Part shown: positions 23,744 to 31,717 of the stretch, piece after piece
Layout: each line of letters starts with the position of its first letter
Position numbering within the stretch: the stretch's first letter is position 1
NCBI GenBank assembly: GCA_017308475.1
Contig: JAFKEU010000007.1
Span: 124,001 to 188,000, forward strand
Reading direction: 5' to 3'
Length of the DNA stretch: 64,000 nucleotides
Origin: Alphaproteobacteria bacterium
Lineage (GTDB): Bacteria > Pseudomonadota > Alphaproteobacteria > Micropepsales > Micropepsaceae
Notes under the pieces: model-generated
What the model was told of the DNA's origin: nothing
Databases searched by the model: none
Seen by the model: only the letters and a program-made list of their open reading frames with translations
Made by a program: the position numbers and the translations under genes

Positions 23744-25243
23744 GTGAGCGCATTCATCGACGCCCGCACCATACCTTCCGGCACGACCCAGACACCGGAT
23801 CTGGCGATCATCGGCGGCGGGCCGGCCGGCATCGCGCTGGCGATGGCGCTGGCCGACAGCAAGCTGAAGATATTGCTGCTGGAATCCGGCGGCATGAATT
23901 TCGATCCCGCCGTGCAGAAGATGTATGCCGGCAGCCAGACCGGCTATGAGCCGCTGGACGGCGACCGCCTGCGCTATCTGGGCGGGGGCACCAACCATTG
24001 GGGCGGCTGGTGCCGGCCGATGGACGAAAGCGATTTCGAAGTGCGCGACTGGGTGCCCAGCTCCGGCTGGCCCTTCGGCCGCGCCGCGCTGGAGCCCTAT
24101 TATCCGCGCGCGCAGTCACTCGTCGAGGCGGGGGCCTGGGCCTATGACCAGGGCGGCAATGCGCTGGCCACGCGCCACGGGCCGATACTGCCCCTGGGCA
24201 AGGGCGGGGTTTACACCAGCTGGTTTCAGTTCTCGAAGATGCGCGGCGATGTGCTGCCGACCCAGTTCGGCCATCGCTATGAACAGGATCTGCGCGCCCA
24301 GGCGAACCTGACCGTCTGGCTGAACGCCAATGTCACCGGCATCCGCCTTGCCGCCAATGGCACAAGCGTCGATCACCTGGATGTCGCCACCCTGAATGGC
24401 CGCCAGTTCACGGTGAAGCCGCGCTATACCGTGCTGGCCTGCGGCGGCATCGAGAATGCCCGCCTGCTGCTGGTTTCCAACGATGTGGTAAAGCCGGGCA
24501 TCGGCAATGCCGCCGACCTTGTCGGTCGCTATTTCGCCGACAATCCCATTCCCCGCGACGTCGCCACGCTGGTGGTGTTCGGCGGCCGCCTTGCACCTTA
24601 TTACCGCGACAATCAGGACATGGGCCATGGCGCCATCCTGCGCGCCACATTTGCGCCTTCCGACACCTGGCGCCGGCAGGCCCGCGTCGCCGGTTCGCTG
24701 ACCACGGTGGAACAGACGGTGGTGCTGGACGATGTCGGCAAGGCGGCGGTGGCGACCACCGCGGCGGCGCTGGGCGTGGATGCGTCCTCGGCGCAGGCCT
24801 GGTCACTGGGCTGCGGGCTGGAGCTGATCCCCGATCCGGATCGGCGGGTGACGCTGGCACCGGAAAAGGATGCGCTGGGCCTGCCCCGGCTGAAGCTGGC
24901 CAATTCCATTTCGGACGAGGATTTCGCCCGCTACCGGCACACGCTGGCCGAACTGGGCCGCCAGCTTCTGGCGTCGAAGGCCGGCATGCTGCGGATCAAC
25001 TGCACCACCCGCGACGAGTGGATGAAGAACATGGACTGGGGCCACCATCACCTTGGCACCACCCGCATGCATGACGATCCGCGCCGCGGCGTGGTCAATT
25101 CCAACGCCATGGTCCATGGCGTGGCCAACCTCTATGTCGCCGGCAGCAGCGTCTTTCCCAGCTACAGCGCGTCCAATCCGACGCTGAACCTGATCGCGCT
25201 GACGCTCAGGCTGGCCGACTACCTGAAGGCGGTGATGGCATGA
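23744..25243 (+). CDS. GMC-family FAD oxidoreductase (large dehydrogenase subunit)
   Basis: The 499-residue flavoprotein starts at GTG 23744. The FAD loop DLAIIGGGPAGIALAMALAD lies at about 19-38. GGGTNHWGGWCRPMD near 85-99 is typical of the GMC branch containing gluconate, sorbitol and fructose dehydrogenases. Near the C-terminus WGHHHLGTTRM and NLYVAGSSVFPSYSASNPTL give the catalytic His and the FAD-closing motif. It overlaps the next gene by 4 bp (ATGA), a small Tat-signal protein like the small subunits of those dehydrogenases. Electrons would probably go to quinone via a cytochrome not present here. Confidence 0.9.
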   Translation: MSAFIDARTIPSGTTQTPDLAIIGGGPAGIALAMALADSKLKILLLESGGMNFDPAVQKMYAGSQTGYEPLDGDRLRYLGGGTNHWGGWCRPMDESDFEVRDWVPSSGWPFGRAALEPYYPRAQSLVEAGAWAYDQGGNALATRHGPILPLGKGGVYTSWFQFSKMRGDVLPTQFGHRYEQDLRAQANLTVWLNANVTGIRLAANGTSVDHLDVATLNGRQFTVKPRYTVLACGGIENARLLLVSNDVVKPGIGNAADLVGRYFADNPIPRDVATLVVFGGRLAPYYRDNQDMGHGAILRATFAPSDTWRRQARVAGSLTTVEQTVVLDDVGKAAVATTAAALGVDASSAQAWSLGCGLELIPDPDRRVTLAPEKDALGLPRLKLANSISDEDFARYRHTLAELGRQLLASKAGMLRINCTTRDEWMKNMDWGHHHLGTTRMHDDPRRGVVNSNAMVHGVANLYVAGSSVFPSYSASNPTLNLIALTLRLADYLKAVMA

Positions 25244-25584
25244 AGCGGCGCACGCTGATCGCGGGAGCGGGATTTGCCGCCGGGGCCGCAGCGGTGGCGG
25301 GGCTGTGGCGCTACACCGGCCTGCTGCGGCATTACGCGCCTTCGCCCTATGACGACCTGCTGGAGCAGTTGAACGACCGCGATCAGGCGGCGCTGCTGGG
25401 CAGGCAGGTCGTCGGCGCGCCGGATGCGCGAATGATGGCGCAGGAGTTGCGCACCCGCATCGGCAAGGGCGGCCTTGGGGCAGCCGCCATGGCCGACATC
25501 ACTGCCGACCGCATGACCGAGGTGGATGGCTGGATCCTGCCGCAAAGCGTCGGGCAGCTGGCCGTGCTGGCCGCGAAACACTGA
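25240..25584 (+). CDS. Tat-signal small protein, probable small subunit of the GMC dehydrogenase
   Basis: The 114-residue product begins MKRRTLIAGAGFAAGAAAVAG, a twin-arginine-like signal or anchor. The remaining 80 residues are helical: YDDLLEQLNDRDQAALLGRQVVG, then DARMMAQELRTRI. The end DGWILPQSVGQLAVLAAKH is typical of small proteins that escort GMC dehydrogenases, where the Tat signal exports the folded large subunit as a hitchhiker. The large subunit here has no signal of its own, which fits. The role is inferred from position and form. Confidence 0.72.
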   Translation: MKRRTLIAGAGFAAGAAAVAGLWRYTGLLRHYAPSPYDDLLEQLNDRDQAALLGRQVVGAPDARMMAQELRTRIGKGGLGAAAMADITADRMTEVDGWILPQSVGQLAVLAAKH

Positions 25585-25888
25585 TAAAGTCTGCCATGGC
25601 CCCGCCTGCCCGTGGGCATAGCGAAAGCACAGATCGTGAGGTGCTGATAATGTGACAGGAGCGGGGCCAGACGGGCGAGTTTGCGCCGTACCGCCCTGCG
25701 TTTCTTCAAATTATTTCTCGATGAACCTAGCGCAACGCGAACACACCCGGCAGCCAAAAGTCAGCCTGACCACTCTCCCATAGACCGCCATTCCACTGGT
25801 CGCACGTCTTGCGGGTTTAGGTTGGCGCTGAATGATGCCGGTGTTGCAGTCGAGATGCGAGATTCAGGCGCTGCGATTGCTGTAAGCG
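25585..25888. other. Gene-free gap holding the left copy of a 20-bp direct repeat
   Basis: No convincing gene. CCCCGCCTGCCCGTGGGCAT lies at 25600-25619 and recurs exactly at 27695-27714. The DNA between 25.62 kb and 27.69 kb is visibly richer in A/T than its flanks. The short frames in this gap lack family features and have poor codon use. Confidence 0.6.
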
Positions 25889-26470
25889 TCAAAAGATAAA
25901 CGGCAACAGCATTTTAGTGCGATCCGTATAGGCCGGATATAAGGTGGGGAATATTAGCGTCATGCGCTTTTCTTCCTGGCGTGCGCTGAATATGAAAAAA
26001 CCTGCAAGCACTAGAAGAATCAGAAACAGGATGTGGTGTATCGCGATTGCCGTGCCCAGCATGGCGGTGAGGACGCCGGTATAGATGGGATGGCGGATCA
26101 CAGAATATGGGCCGGTGGTGACGAGCTCGGGATTCTCCCTGTGCGTCATGGGATGTCCCCAGTTGCGGCCAATAACAAGGCGTGCCCAGATCGCAAGCCC
26201 GATGCCTGGGAGGACGAGTGCGGCACCGATAAGGCCAGCTACGGGATCATGGACGGCAAAATCGGGCCGGCTCAAAAAGTGGCGCACATCGTGCAGGCGC
26301 AAGGCAAGCAGGACAGCAACCACGATAACCAGACGTATTCCGCCCACCAGCCACCGATCACGGCGGGGATTCGCACTGGGCTTGGCCTTGAAGGCGGCGA
26401 TGACCCAGACGCCAAGAAAAGCTAGCCAGCAGGCAAAGATGACCACGCGAAAAACAGCCATATCGTACAT
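25889..26470 (-). CDS. Isoprenylcysteine carboxyl methyltransferase-like membrane protein
   Basis: The 193-residue protein has four to five membrane spans and the ICMT/PEMT-type motif at the end: NPELVTTGPYSVIRHPIYTG at about 117-136, with the RHP(I/M)Y signature, and then ARQEEKRMTLIFPTLYPAY. These enzymes methylate small molecules or lipids with SAM; no substrate is visible, and true isoprenyl-cysteine substrates are absent in bacteria. The start is 26470, with GGGAGG six bases before. It follows the MerR gene without its own promoter region, so regulation by that MerR is likely. Confidence 0.85.
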   Translation of the reverse strand: MYDMAVFRVVIFACWLAFLGVWVIAAFKAKPSANPRRDRWLVGGIRLVIVVAVLLALRLHDVRHFLSRPDFAVHDPVAGLIGAALVLPGIGLAIWARLVIGRNWGHPMTHRENPELVTTGPYSVIRHPIYTGVLTAMLGTAIAIHHILFLILLVLAGFFIFSARQEEKRMTLIFPTLYPAYTDRTKMLLPFIF

Positions 26471-26513
26471 GAAATCCCTCCCAGCCTTTCGCAAGACGCC
26501 GGCCGAGACAGCC

Positions 26514-27581
26514 TCACTGCTTGGCGGCCCCAATGGCACTAATCAAAAATGTCCAACCGGCTCGCTTTCGAGCAATATCCTCGGCCGGCCACCGGAATTG
26601 CATTGCACGGGCACAACGCACGTAGACCAACGGGTCTCCGAGGGAATATTCAGCGCAGATGTTGCGAAGGCGGCCGATAAGCGCATTCGCGGCCGGGGCA
26701 GATGGCTTCGCTTTCTTCTTCGCGAGCTCTGCAGCTTCGTCCACAATCGGGGCGAGCGCGCGATGCCATGGCGAAGCGGCGCGTATGGCGTAGAAGTAAG
26801 CCAGCAAATCTGCGTCCGGGGTCACGGATTCAGTGGACCGCCATGCCGCCCGTTCACTCATCTGCAGCCATCTTTCGGCGAGAGAAGGATTCCACTCGAA
26901 CATCGCAGCAGGCAAGTCGCGCAGCCCATATTGAACTGCGAGCTCTTTCTCCCGAACGACCAATGTCTGAGCTTCCGAGGCAGCGCTATCGACGCCGCTT
27001 TGCTGCAGATCCCTGATGGAGTTGCGCAAAGCGCGCATTTCTTGGATGCTTTCCATCCTCCTGTTCATTTCCTCTGTCGGCCGTGAGGCTATCCACGTCA
27101 CGACGGCCCTTTCTTCATCCGGGGTAATCGTCTCATTGGCCAACTCCCGAAAGACTTGATAGACAGCGAACTGACTTTCCATTTCCATGCTCCTAGCAAG
27201 ATCGCAGAGGTTTTCCGGAGACAATTGTTTTCCGGATTTGATCGTCGCGAGCGCTGCCTTAATCAGACCAATTGCTTTGTCGGCTGCGTCCCTCCTCGCG
27301 TTACAGGTCTGAAGCTGGAGTTGGAGCACGCGGGCGAGCGGCGGGGGGGTCGTGGCGAGTTGCGACCGAATCTGTTCCAGCGTGAGTCCGAACGCCTTGA
27401 GCGTCGCAATGACGTTCAACTGCTGCAGCTCTTTCCGGCCATATAGTCGCCAACCGTTTTTGCTTCTTATCGGATTTATAAGATTGTGGCGCTCGTAGAT
27501 GCGCAGCGTGCGCACTGTCAATCCGGTGCGCCGCGCGCATTCGGCGGCCCCCATCGAGTCGATACCCTTTTCCCTGGTCAT
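26514..27581 (-). CDS. MerR-family regulator with long C-terminal sensor region
   Basis: The 355-residue protein has an N-terminal MerR helix-turn-helix (ARRTGLTVRTLRIYERHNL, then NGWRLYGRKELQQLNVIATL with the wing), a coiled-coil-like stretch near 75-120, and about 230 residues without a motif I recognise, helical and probably ligand-sensing. The start at 27581 is only about 7 bases from the -10 of the inferred promoter, so the mRNA would be nearly leaderless; ATG 27554 (MGAAECARRTG) is an alternative that fits the family length better. It lies directly before the methyltransferase gene. Confidence 0.85.
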   Translation of the reverse strand: MTREKGIDSMGAAECARRTGLTVRTLRIYERHNLINPIRSKNGWRLYGRKELQQLNVIATLKAFGLTLEQIRSQLATTPPPLARVLQLQLQTCNARRDAADKAIGLIKAALATIKSGKQLSPENLCDLARSMEMESQFAVYQVFRELANETITPDEERAVVTWIASRPTEEMNRRMESIQEMRALRNSIRDLQQSGVDSAASEAQTLVVREKELAVQYGLRDLPAAMFEWNPSLAERWLQMSERAAWRSTESVTPDADLLAYFYAIRAASPWHRALAPIVDEAAELAKKKAKPSAPAANALIGRLRNICAEYSLGDPLVYVRCARAMQFRWPAEDIARKRAGWTFLISAIGAAKQ

Positions 27582-27587
27582 ACTGTC

Positions 27588-27618
27588 AACCTAGGGTATG
27601 ACCTAAGGTCCGGGTCAA
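27588..27618 (-). promoter_or_regulatory. MerR-type promoter with 19-bp spacer
   Basis: On the minus strand TTGACC (27613-27618) and TAGGTT (27588-27593) are separated by exactly 19 bases. The spacer carries an imperfect dyad (ACCTTAGG ... CCTAGGTT). Over-long spacers with a central dyad are the hallmark of MerR-activated promoters, so autoregulation of the adjacent MerR gene is inferred. Confidence 0.6.
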
Positions 27619-27694
27619 GGGGACGGCGTTGCTCTAGGCGGGAGAGAAAATGGACCAGGGAGAATCCTCACTCCTGCAGGCTTTACTGGGAATA

Positions 27695-27714
27695 CCCCGC
27701 CTGCCCGTGGGCAT
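27695..27714. repeat. Right copy of the 20-bp direct repeat
   Basis: CCCCGCCTGCCCGTGGGCAT is identical to 25600-25619 and bounds the MerR/methyltransferase segment (2.1 kb). The core TGCCCGTGGGCA is itself a palindrome. No gene is seen in 27582-27782 otherwise. Confidence 0.75.
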
Positions 27715-27782
27715 CCCGGGCCACGGACACCCCACACGCTGCCCCTGGATGGTCCCGCGTAAAGTGGATCATGACAGGTAAA

Positions 27783-29474
27783 CTAAACACGGCTTCCCTT
27801 GATCAACCCCCGCAGCGAATTGCCGAACCACACATCCCCCTTCAGGTCATCCGGCATCAGCACCGCCTCCCGCGCCCTGCCCTCGGCGATCAACTCGGCC
27901 CTGAGCACGCCCGCCAGCAGCCCGCACGACAGCGGCGGCGTCAGCAGCACCCCATCCCGTTCGATGAAGATGTTGCTGCGGGCGCCCTCGCAGACCTCGC
28001 CGCGTTCGTTGCAGAAAACCGTTTCATCGACACCCGGGTTTTCAGCCTCATAGACCTCCCGCCAGTCGGTCTTGTGGCGCAGCAGAAGATCGCGGCTGTC
28101 CAGCCGTTCGGGTGAAAGGACAAAAGTCCAGTGCGGCGGCGAGGCATCCAGTACATGCGCCGTCGCGGCGTGACGCCCGGCCTCGTCCAGGGCCAGGCGC
28201 ACGCGCTGCGGCCCTTCGCGGCCCCTGACCGCCTCGTTCAACACGGCGCGGGCCATGGCATCATCGAACGGCAAATCGAAAACCCCGGCCGATGCCGCCA
28301 TGCGCGCCAGATGCGCGTCCAGGCGAACAAACACGCCGTCCCACTTCAGCGTTTCGATCAGGCCCAGCGGGCGGCGCGCGGCCGCGAAGAAGCGGGCCTT
28401 GAGCAAGCATTCGGCGTATTCCTCGTCCTCCCGCGAATCCTGCACCACCCCGCCACCGATGCCCAGTTCGCCCCACTTTTGTGATTCATGGCCGCCCGTT
28501 ATCGTCAGCGTACGGATCGAAACATTGAATTGCGCGCTTCCGTCCGGCGCGAAATAGCCCAGCGCCCCGCAATAGGCGCCGCGCGGGCTGGTCTCCAGTT
28601 CACGCAGCACCTCCATGGCGCGGATCTTGGGCGCGCCGGTCACCGAGCCGCAGGGAAACAGCGCGCGCAGGATGTCCGCCGGCCCGCAAGGACCGCGCTT
28701 CCTGGCCGTGACGGTGGAAACCATCGTGTGCAGGGTGGGATAGGTTTCGAGCGCGAACAAATCCGTGACCGCCACGCTGCCCACCTCTGCCACCCGGCCC
28801 AGATCGTTGCGGATCAGGTCCACGATCATCAGGTTCTCGGCGCGGTTCTTTTCGCTGGCCGCCAGCGCGGCGCGCTCGGCCGCGTCGTCGGCCCCCCGCG
28901 CCAGCGTGCCTTTCATCGGCCGCGCCGCCAGGGTGCCGTCCGGCGTGGCCGCGAAAAACAGTTCCGGCGAAAGGCTTATCACCTGGCGCCCGCCATCATC
29001 GGCATAGCCGCACCAGGGGGCGCTGCTGGCGGCGCGCAAACTCTCATAGAGGCCCAGCGGATCGCCGAGAAAGCCGAAACGGGCCCTAAAGCTGAGGTTG
29101 GCCTGATAGATGTCGCCCGCCGCGATATAATCCTTCACCGCCCGGAACCGGGTGCCATAGGCCGCCGCGTCCCATTCCGGCCTCAGCGGGCCGCACCAGG
29201 CGCGGCCCGGGGGCGGGTGAAAGCCCTGTTCAGGCCCTGCGAACACGCCCAGCTTTAGCAATGGATCTGCCCCAGGGGGCATCCTGGGCGCCAGCCGGCC
29301 TTCCAGGGCATAGCCCAGCTCGTAGCCCAGCCAGCCGGCAACGTGGCGGCCGGCGGCAAGGGCCTGCTGGAGCGCTTCCAGCGCCGCGGGAACTTCCCCG
29401 GCATGGACAGCGGAAATGACCTGGAGCGGGCGGCGGAATGCCAGGCGCCGGCCGAAATCGAGAATGACGTGCAT
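27783..29474 (-). CDS. pabBC: Aminodeoxychorismate synthase component I fused to 4-amino-4-deoxychorismate lyase
   Basis: One 563-residue chain covers two steps of p-aminobenzoate synthesis for folate. Residues to about 365 are a chorismate-binding PabB domain: GDIYQANLSFRARF near 118, the lysine motif RPMKGTLARG near 193, NLMIVDLIRNDLG near 225 and GSVTGAPKIRAMEVL near 284. Residues from about 370 on are a class IV PLP aminotransferase-like PabC with HKTDWREVYE (Schiff-base Lys) and FCNERGEVCEGARSNIF. The glutamine amidotransferase PabA is not nearby. It links to folC functionally, not by position. It is divergent from hsp20. Confidence 0.93.
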   Translation of the reverse strand: MHVILDFGRRLAFRRPLQVISAVHAGEVPAALEALQQALAAGRHVAGWLGYELGYALEGRLAPRMPPGADPLLKLGVFAGPEQGFHPPPGRAWCGPLRPEWDAAAYGTRFRAVKDYIAAGDIYQANLSFRARFGFLGDPLGLYESLRAASSAPWCGYADDGGRQVISLSPELFFAATPDGTLAARPMKGTLARGADDAAERAALAASEKNRAENLMIVDLIRNDLGRVAEVGSVAVTDLFALETYPTLHTMVSTVTARKRGPCGPADILRALFPCGSVTGAPKIRAMEVLRELETSPRGAYCGALGYFAPDGSAQFNVSIRTLTITGGHESQKWGELGIGGGVVQDSREDEEYAECLLKARFFAAARRPLGLIETLKWDGVFVRLDAHLARMAASAGVFDLPFDDAMARAVLNEAVRGREGPQRVRLALDEAGRHAATAHVLDASPPHWTFVLSPERLDSRDLLLRHKTDWREVYEAENPGVDETVFCNERGEVCEGARSNIFIERDGVLLTPPLSCGLLAGVLRAELIAEGRAREAVLMPDDLKGDVWFGNSLRGLIKGSRV

Positions 29475-29501
29475 CTGCTACCTGGGATTGCAAGGTGCCT
29501 T

Positions 29502-29529
29502 CTTGAAAGAGAACGAAGCGGCACCATAT
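29502..29529 (+). promoter_or_regulatory. Sigma-32 (RpoH) type heat-shock promoter of hsp20
   Basis: CTTGAA (29502-29507), 14 bases, then CACCATAT (29522-29529) matches the CTTGAA-N13-15-CCCCATnT heat-shock consensus at all but one base. It lies 65 bases before the hsp20 start. The sequence match plus the target gene make it convincing. Confidence 0.82.
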
Positions 29530-29568
29530 CAAAACAGACCGGGCGCCCGGAGGGGGCCCTGGCCAGAC

Positions 29569-29587
29569 AGCCGCTCAAAGGAGGGCT
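29569..29587 (+). promoter_or_regulatory. SD-sequestering hairpin with bulged G, ROSE-like RNA thermometer candidate
   Basis: AGCCGCTC (29569-29576), loop AAAG, GAGGGCT (29581-29587) form seven pairs with one bulged G at 29573. The right arm covers the Shine-Dalgarno AAGGAGGG; the ATG is at 29594. ROSE thermometers of alphaproteobacterial small heat-shock genes use just such a weak, G-bulged helix over the SD. A GC palindrome at 29539-29550 could form an upstream stem. Confidence 0.6.
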
Positions 29588-29593
29588 GAAGCG

Positions 29594-30010
29594 ATGAACA
29601 AGCAAGCGCCTTTTGGCAGCCCCCTGCTGCTGGGCTTTGAACATCTGGAAAGTCTGCTGGAACGCGCCCGTGGCGCGTCGGACGGCTATCCCCCTTATAA
29701 TATCGAGACTTTCGAGGACGGCCGCATTCGCATCACCCTGGCCGTGGCCGGCTTCGCGCAAGAGGATCTGAGCGTCACCCAGGAAGACCGCCAGCTGGTG
29801 ATCCGCGGCCGCCAGGGCGATGCAAACAGCAAGACATTCCTGCATCGCGGCATCGCCGCGCGGCAATTCATCCGGAACTTCGTGCTCGCGGATGGCATCG
29901 AAACCGCCTCTGCCGCGTTGGAAAACGGATTGCTGAAGATCGATTTGGCCCGCCCCGCGGCCAAAGCGGAAGTGAGGGTGGTGGAAATCAATAGTGGAGC
30001 AGCGTCATGA
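29594..30010 (+). CDS. Small heat-shock protein, Hsp20/alpha-crystallin family
   Basis: The 138-residue chaperone binds unfolding proteins and holds them for DnaK. The alpha-crystallin domain spans about 33-130: YNIETFEDGRIRITLAVAGF, then LSVTQEDRQLVIRGRQ, then LHRGIAARQFIRNFVLADGI and ENGLLKIDLARP (the conserved GxLxI/D strand). This is the IbpA/HspD subgroup. An RpoH-type promoter and an SD-masking hairpin precede it, giving transcriptional and translational heat control. Its stop overlaps the DUF1150 start (ATGA, 30007-30010). Confidence 0.94.
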   Translation: MNKQAPFGSPLLLGFEHLESLLERARGASDGYPPYNIETFEDGRIRITLAVAGFAQEDLSVTQEDRQLVIRGRQGDANSKTFLHRGIAARQFIRNFVLADGIETASAALENGLLKIDLARPAAKAEVRVVEINSGAAS

Positions 30011-30258
30011 ACGACAGATTTGAGATCGACGAAATGGACGAACGGCAGGCTGCCGTTCGCATCGCCTATATCAAGCCCACCGGCACCGCCGAAGCGCACC
30101 GTCTGGGCCTGATCCCGGCCAACATCGACCTACCTGACGGCATGAAGCTGTATGTCCTGCATGCCGAGGATGGCAGCGTGCTGGGCTTCACCGACGGCTA
30201 TGAAAGCGCTTATGGCGCCGCCGTGCAGAACGAGCTCACGCCCGTCAGCGTCCACTAG
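30007..30258 (+). CDS. DUF1150 family protein
   Basis: The 83-residue protein contains AVRIAYIKPTGTAEAHRLGL and VLHAEDGSVLGFTDGYESAY, the recognisable DUF1150 core. The family is small, cytoplasmic and uncharacterised, and in alphaproteobacteria usually sits directly behind hsp20, as here with a 4-bp overlap. A heat-stress accessory role is likely from this linkage alone. A strong terminator at 30277 closes the two-gene unit. Confidence 0.87.
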   Translation: MNDRFEIDEMDERQAAVRIAYIKPTGTAEAHRLGLIPANIDLPDGMKLYVLHAEDGSVLGFTDGYESAYGAAVQNELTPVSVH

Positions 30259-30276
30259 GACCGGCAGACAGAATGC

Positions 30277-30308
30277 AAAGGGCCGGAGGCATGGCTTCCG
30301 GCCCTTTT
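30277..30308 (+). terminator. Intrinsic terminator of the hsp20-DUF1150 unit
   Basis: AAAGGGCCGGA (30277-30287) pairs with TCCGGCCCTTT (30297-30307), loop of 9, and the run ends in TTTTGTTT. Confidence 0.88.
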
Positions 30309-30358
30309 GTTTGCCCGCTAAGCTGCGCGTCACGCAATCATCCGGACACGCCACGCCC

Positions 30359-31108
30359 ATGCGCCTTGCCATCGCCGCACTTCTTGTCGCCGCCGCGCTG
30401 CCCGCTTACGCCCAGGACGCCCAGACTGCCGCACCTCCGCAGGCACAGGGCCAACAGACGCAGAGCGAACCACCGCTGCTGGGTGCGGGCCAGAGCCTGC
30501 CGTCCAGCAACGCCGACCAGGGCACACCGGTTCTGGGCGCAGGCCAGGCGCTGCCGGCGCCGGCCGAACCGCCCAGGCCCACCAATCCGCCCATGACCGG
30601 GCCGCGCCTGCTGATCGCCACTTCGATGGGCGACATCACCGTGCAACTGGATGACGTGCGTGCGCCCGCCAGCGTGGCCAATGTGCTGCGCTATGTGCGC
30701 GAGAAGCATTATGACGGCACATGCTTCTACCGCGTGGCCAAGGGCTTCGTGATCCAGATGGGCAGCTGGACGGCGCAGATGAAAGGCCGCGGCGTGCGCA
30801 AGGGTCCGGTGCCGCTGGAAGCCAATAACGGCCTCCACAATCTGCGCGGCACCCTGGCCCTGGGCCGCGAAGATGCGCCCGACAGCGCCAAGGCCGATTT
30901 CTTCATCAACCTGATCGACGACCTGGGGCTGGACCACAAGGCCGACGACACAGGCAACACCACCGGCTATGCGGTGTTCGGCGAAGTGACCGCCGGCATG
31001 GATGTGGTTGACGCGATCGGCAATGTGCCCACGGGCGACGGCGGGCCGATGCCGGGCCAGTGGCCGCTGACGCCCATCGTGGTGAAGAAGGTCACGATAC
31101 TGAAATAG
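30359..31108 (+). CDS. Secreted cyclophilin-type peptidyl-prolyl isomerase
   Basis: The 249-residue product has a signal peptide (MRLAIAALLVAAALPAYAQ) and a Pro/Gln-rich linker of about 65 residues with two copies of a GAGQ(S/A)LP motif. The cyclophilin domain follows from about 82: IATSMGDITVQLDDVRAPASV, DGTCFYRVAKGFVIQMGSW, RGTLALGREDAPDSAKADFF and GYAVFGEVTAGMDVVDAIG. It would assist folding in the periplasm. The start 30359 begins the signal peptide; earlier in-frame ATGs extend back through the terminator and are rejected. It stands alone. Confidence 0.9.
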   Translation: MRLAIAALLVAAALPAYAQDAQTAAPPQAQGQQTQSEPPLLGAGQSLPSSNADQGTPVLGAGQALPAPAEPPRPTNPPMTGPRLLIATSMGDITVQLDDVRAPASVANVLRYVREKHYDGTCFYRVAKGFVIQMGSWTAQMKGRGVRKGPVPLEANNGLHNLRGTLALGREDAPDSAKADFFINLIDDLGLDHKADDTGNTTGYAVFGEVTAGMDVVDAIGNVPTGDGGPMPGQWPLTPIVVKKVTILK

Positions 31109-31133
31109 AACTTTGGAAATAGGTCTCAGGTCA

Positions 31134-31163
31134 GCGCGAGCAATTTTGCGGGCTGGGCAGAAG
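31134..31163 (+). repeat. Diverged 30-bp interspersed repeat, copy 1
   Basis: GCGCGAGCAATTTTGCGGGC and the ten bases after it match 36729-36758 at 25 of 30 positions in the same orientation. Both copies are intergenic. The small GAGCGAC tandem repeats at about 31192-31212 follow this copy. Confidence 0.5.
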
Positions 31164-31240
31164 CGAGGAGTGGTGTGGGCAAATAGCCCATGAGCGACGA
31201 GCGACGAGCGACGCACCCAGGACGCAAGAGGACCGCGCCG

Positions 31241-31717
31241 TTAAGCGGCTTGAATCCCGGCACCGCCATCCTTGTGGCCGGTCAGGATCGCATAGAGCGC
31301 TTCAGGTGTCGCCGCGGCGCGCAGCTTTTCGCAGACCTGGCGGTCGCGCAGCAGGCGCGAGACGCGGGCCAGCGCCTTCAGGTGGTCGGCACCGGCATTT
31401 TCGGGCGCCAGCAGCATGAACACCAGGTCGACGGGCTGGCTGTCGACCGCTTCATACTCGATTGCGCTGTCCAGGCGCACGAACAGGCCGGTGATGGTCT
31501 TCACCTCGGCCATGCGGCCGTGCGGGATGGCGATCCCGGAGCCGACGCCGGTAGTCCCCAGCCGCTCGCGTTCCATCAAGGTTTCGAACACCCGCCGTTC
31601 CGGCAGGCCCTTGAGGCTGTGGGTGCGCGCGGCCAGTTCCTGCAAAAGCTGCTTCTTGCTCTGGGCCTTAAGCGCCGCGATCACGGCATCAGGCGCGAGC
31701 AGATCGGAGATATTCAT
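31241..31717 (-). CDS. ptsN: PTS IIA-like nitrogen regulatory protein
   Basis: EIIA-Ntr accepts phosphate from NPr and regulates nitrogen, potassium and carbon processes. It has 158 residues, with the phosphorylated histidine in GSGIAIPHGRMAEV near residue 70 and VDLVFMLLAPENAGADHLKALA near 100, both family hallmarks. It lies 194 bp behind rpoN, the usual partner. The ribosome hibernation factor gene (hpf), usually between rpoN and ptsN, is absent. Confidence 0.95.
   Translation of the reverse strand: MNISDLLAPDAVIAALKAQSKKQLLQELAARTHSLKGLPERRVFETLMERERLGTTGVGSGIAIPHGRMAEVKTITGLFVRLDSAIEYEAVDSQPVDLVFMLLAPENAGADHLKALARVSRLLRDRQVCEKLRAAATPEALYAILTGHKDGGAGIQAA

Noticed and set aside
25681..25899. 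72-residue open frame after the Tat small protein
   Set aside because: No ribosome binding site, poor codon bias, no homology pattern.
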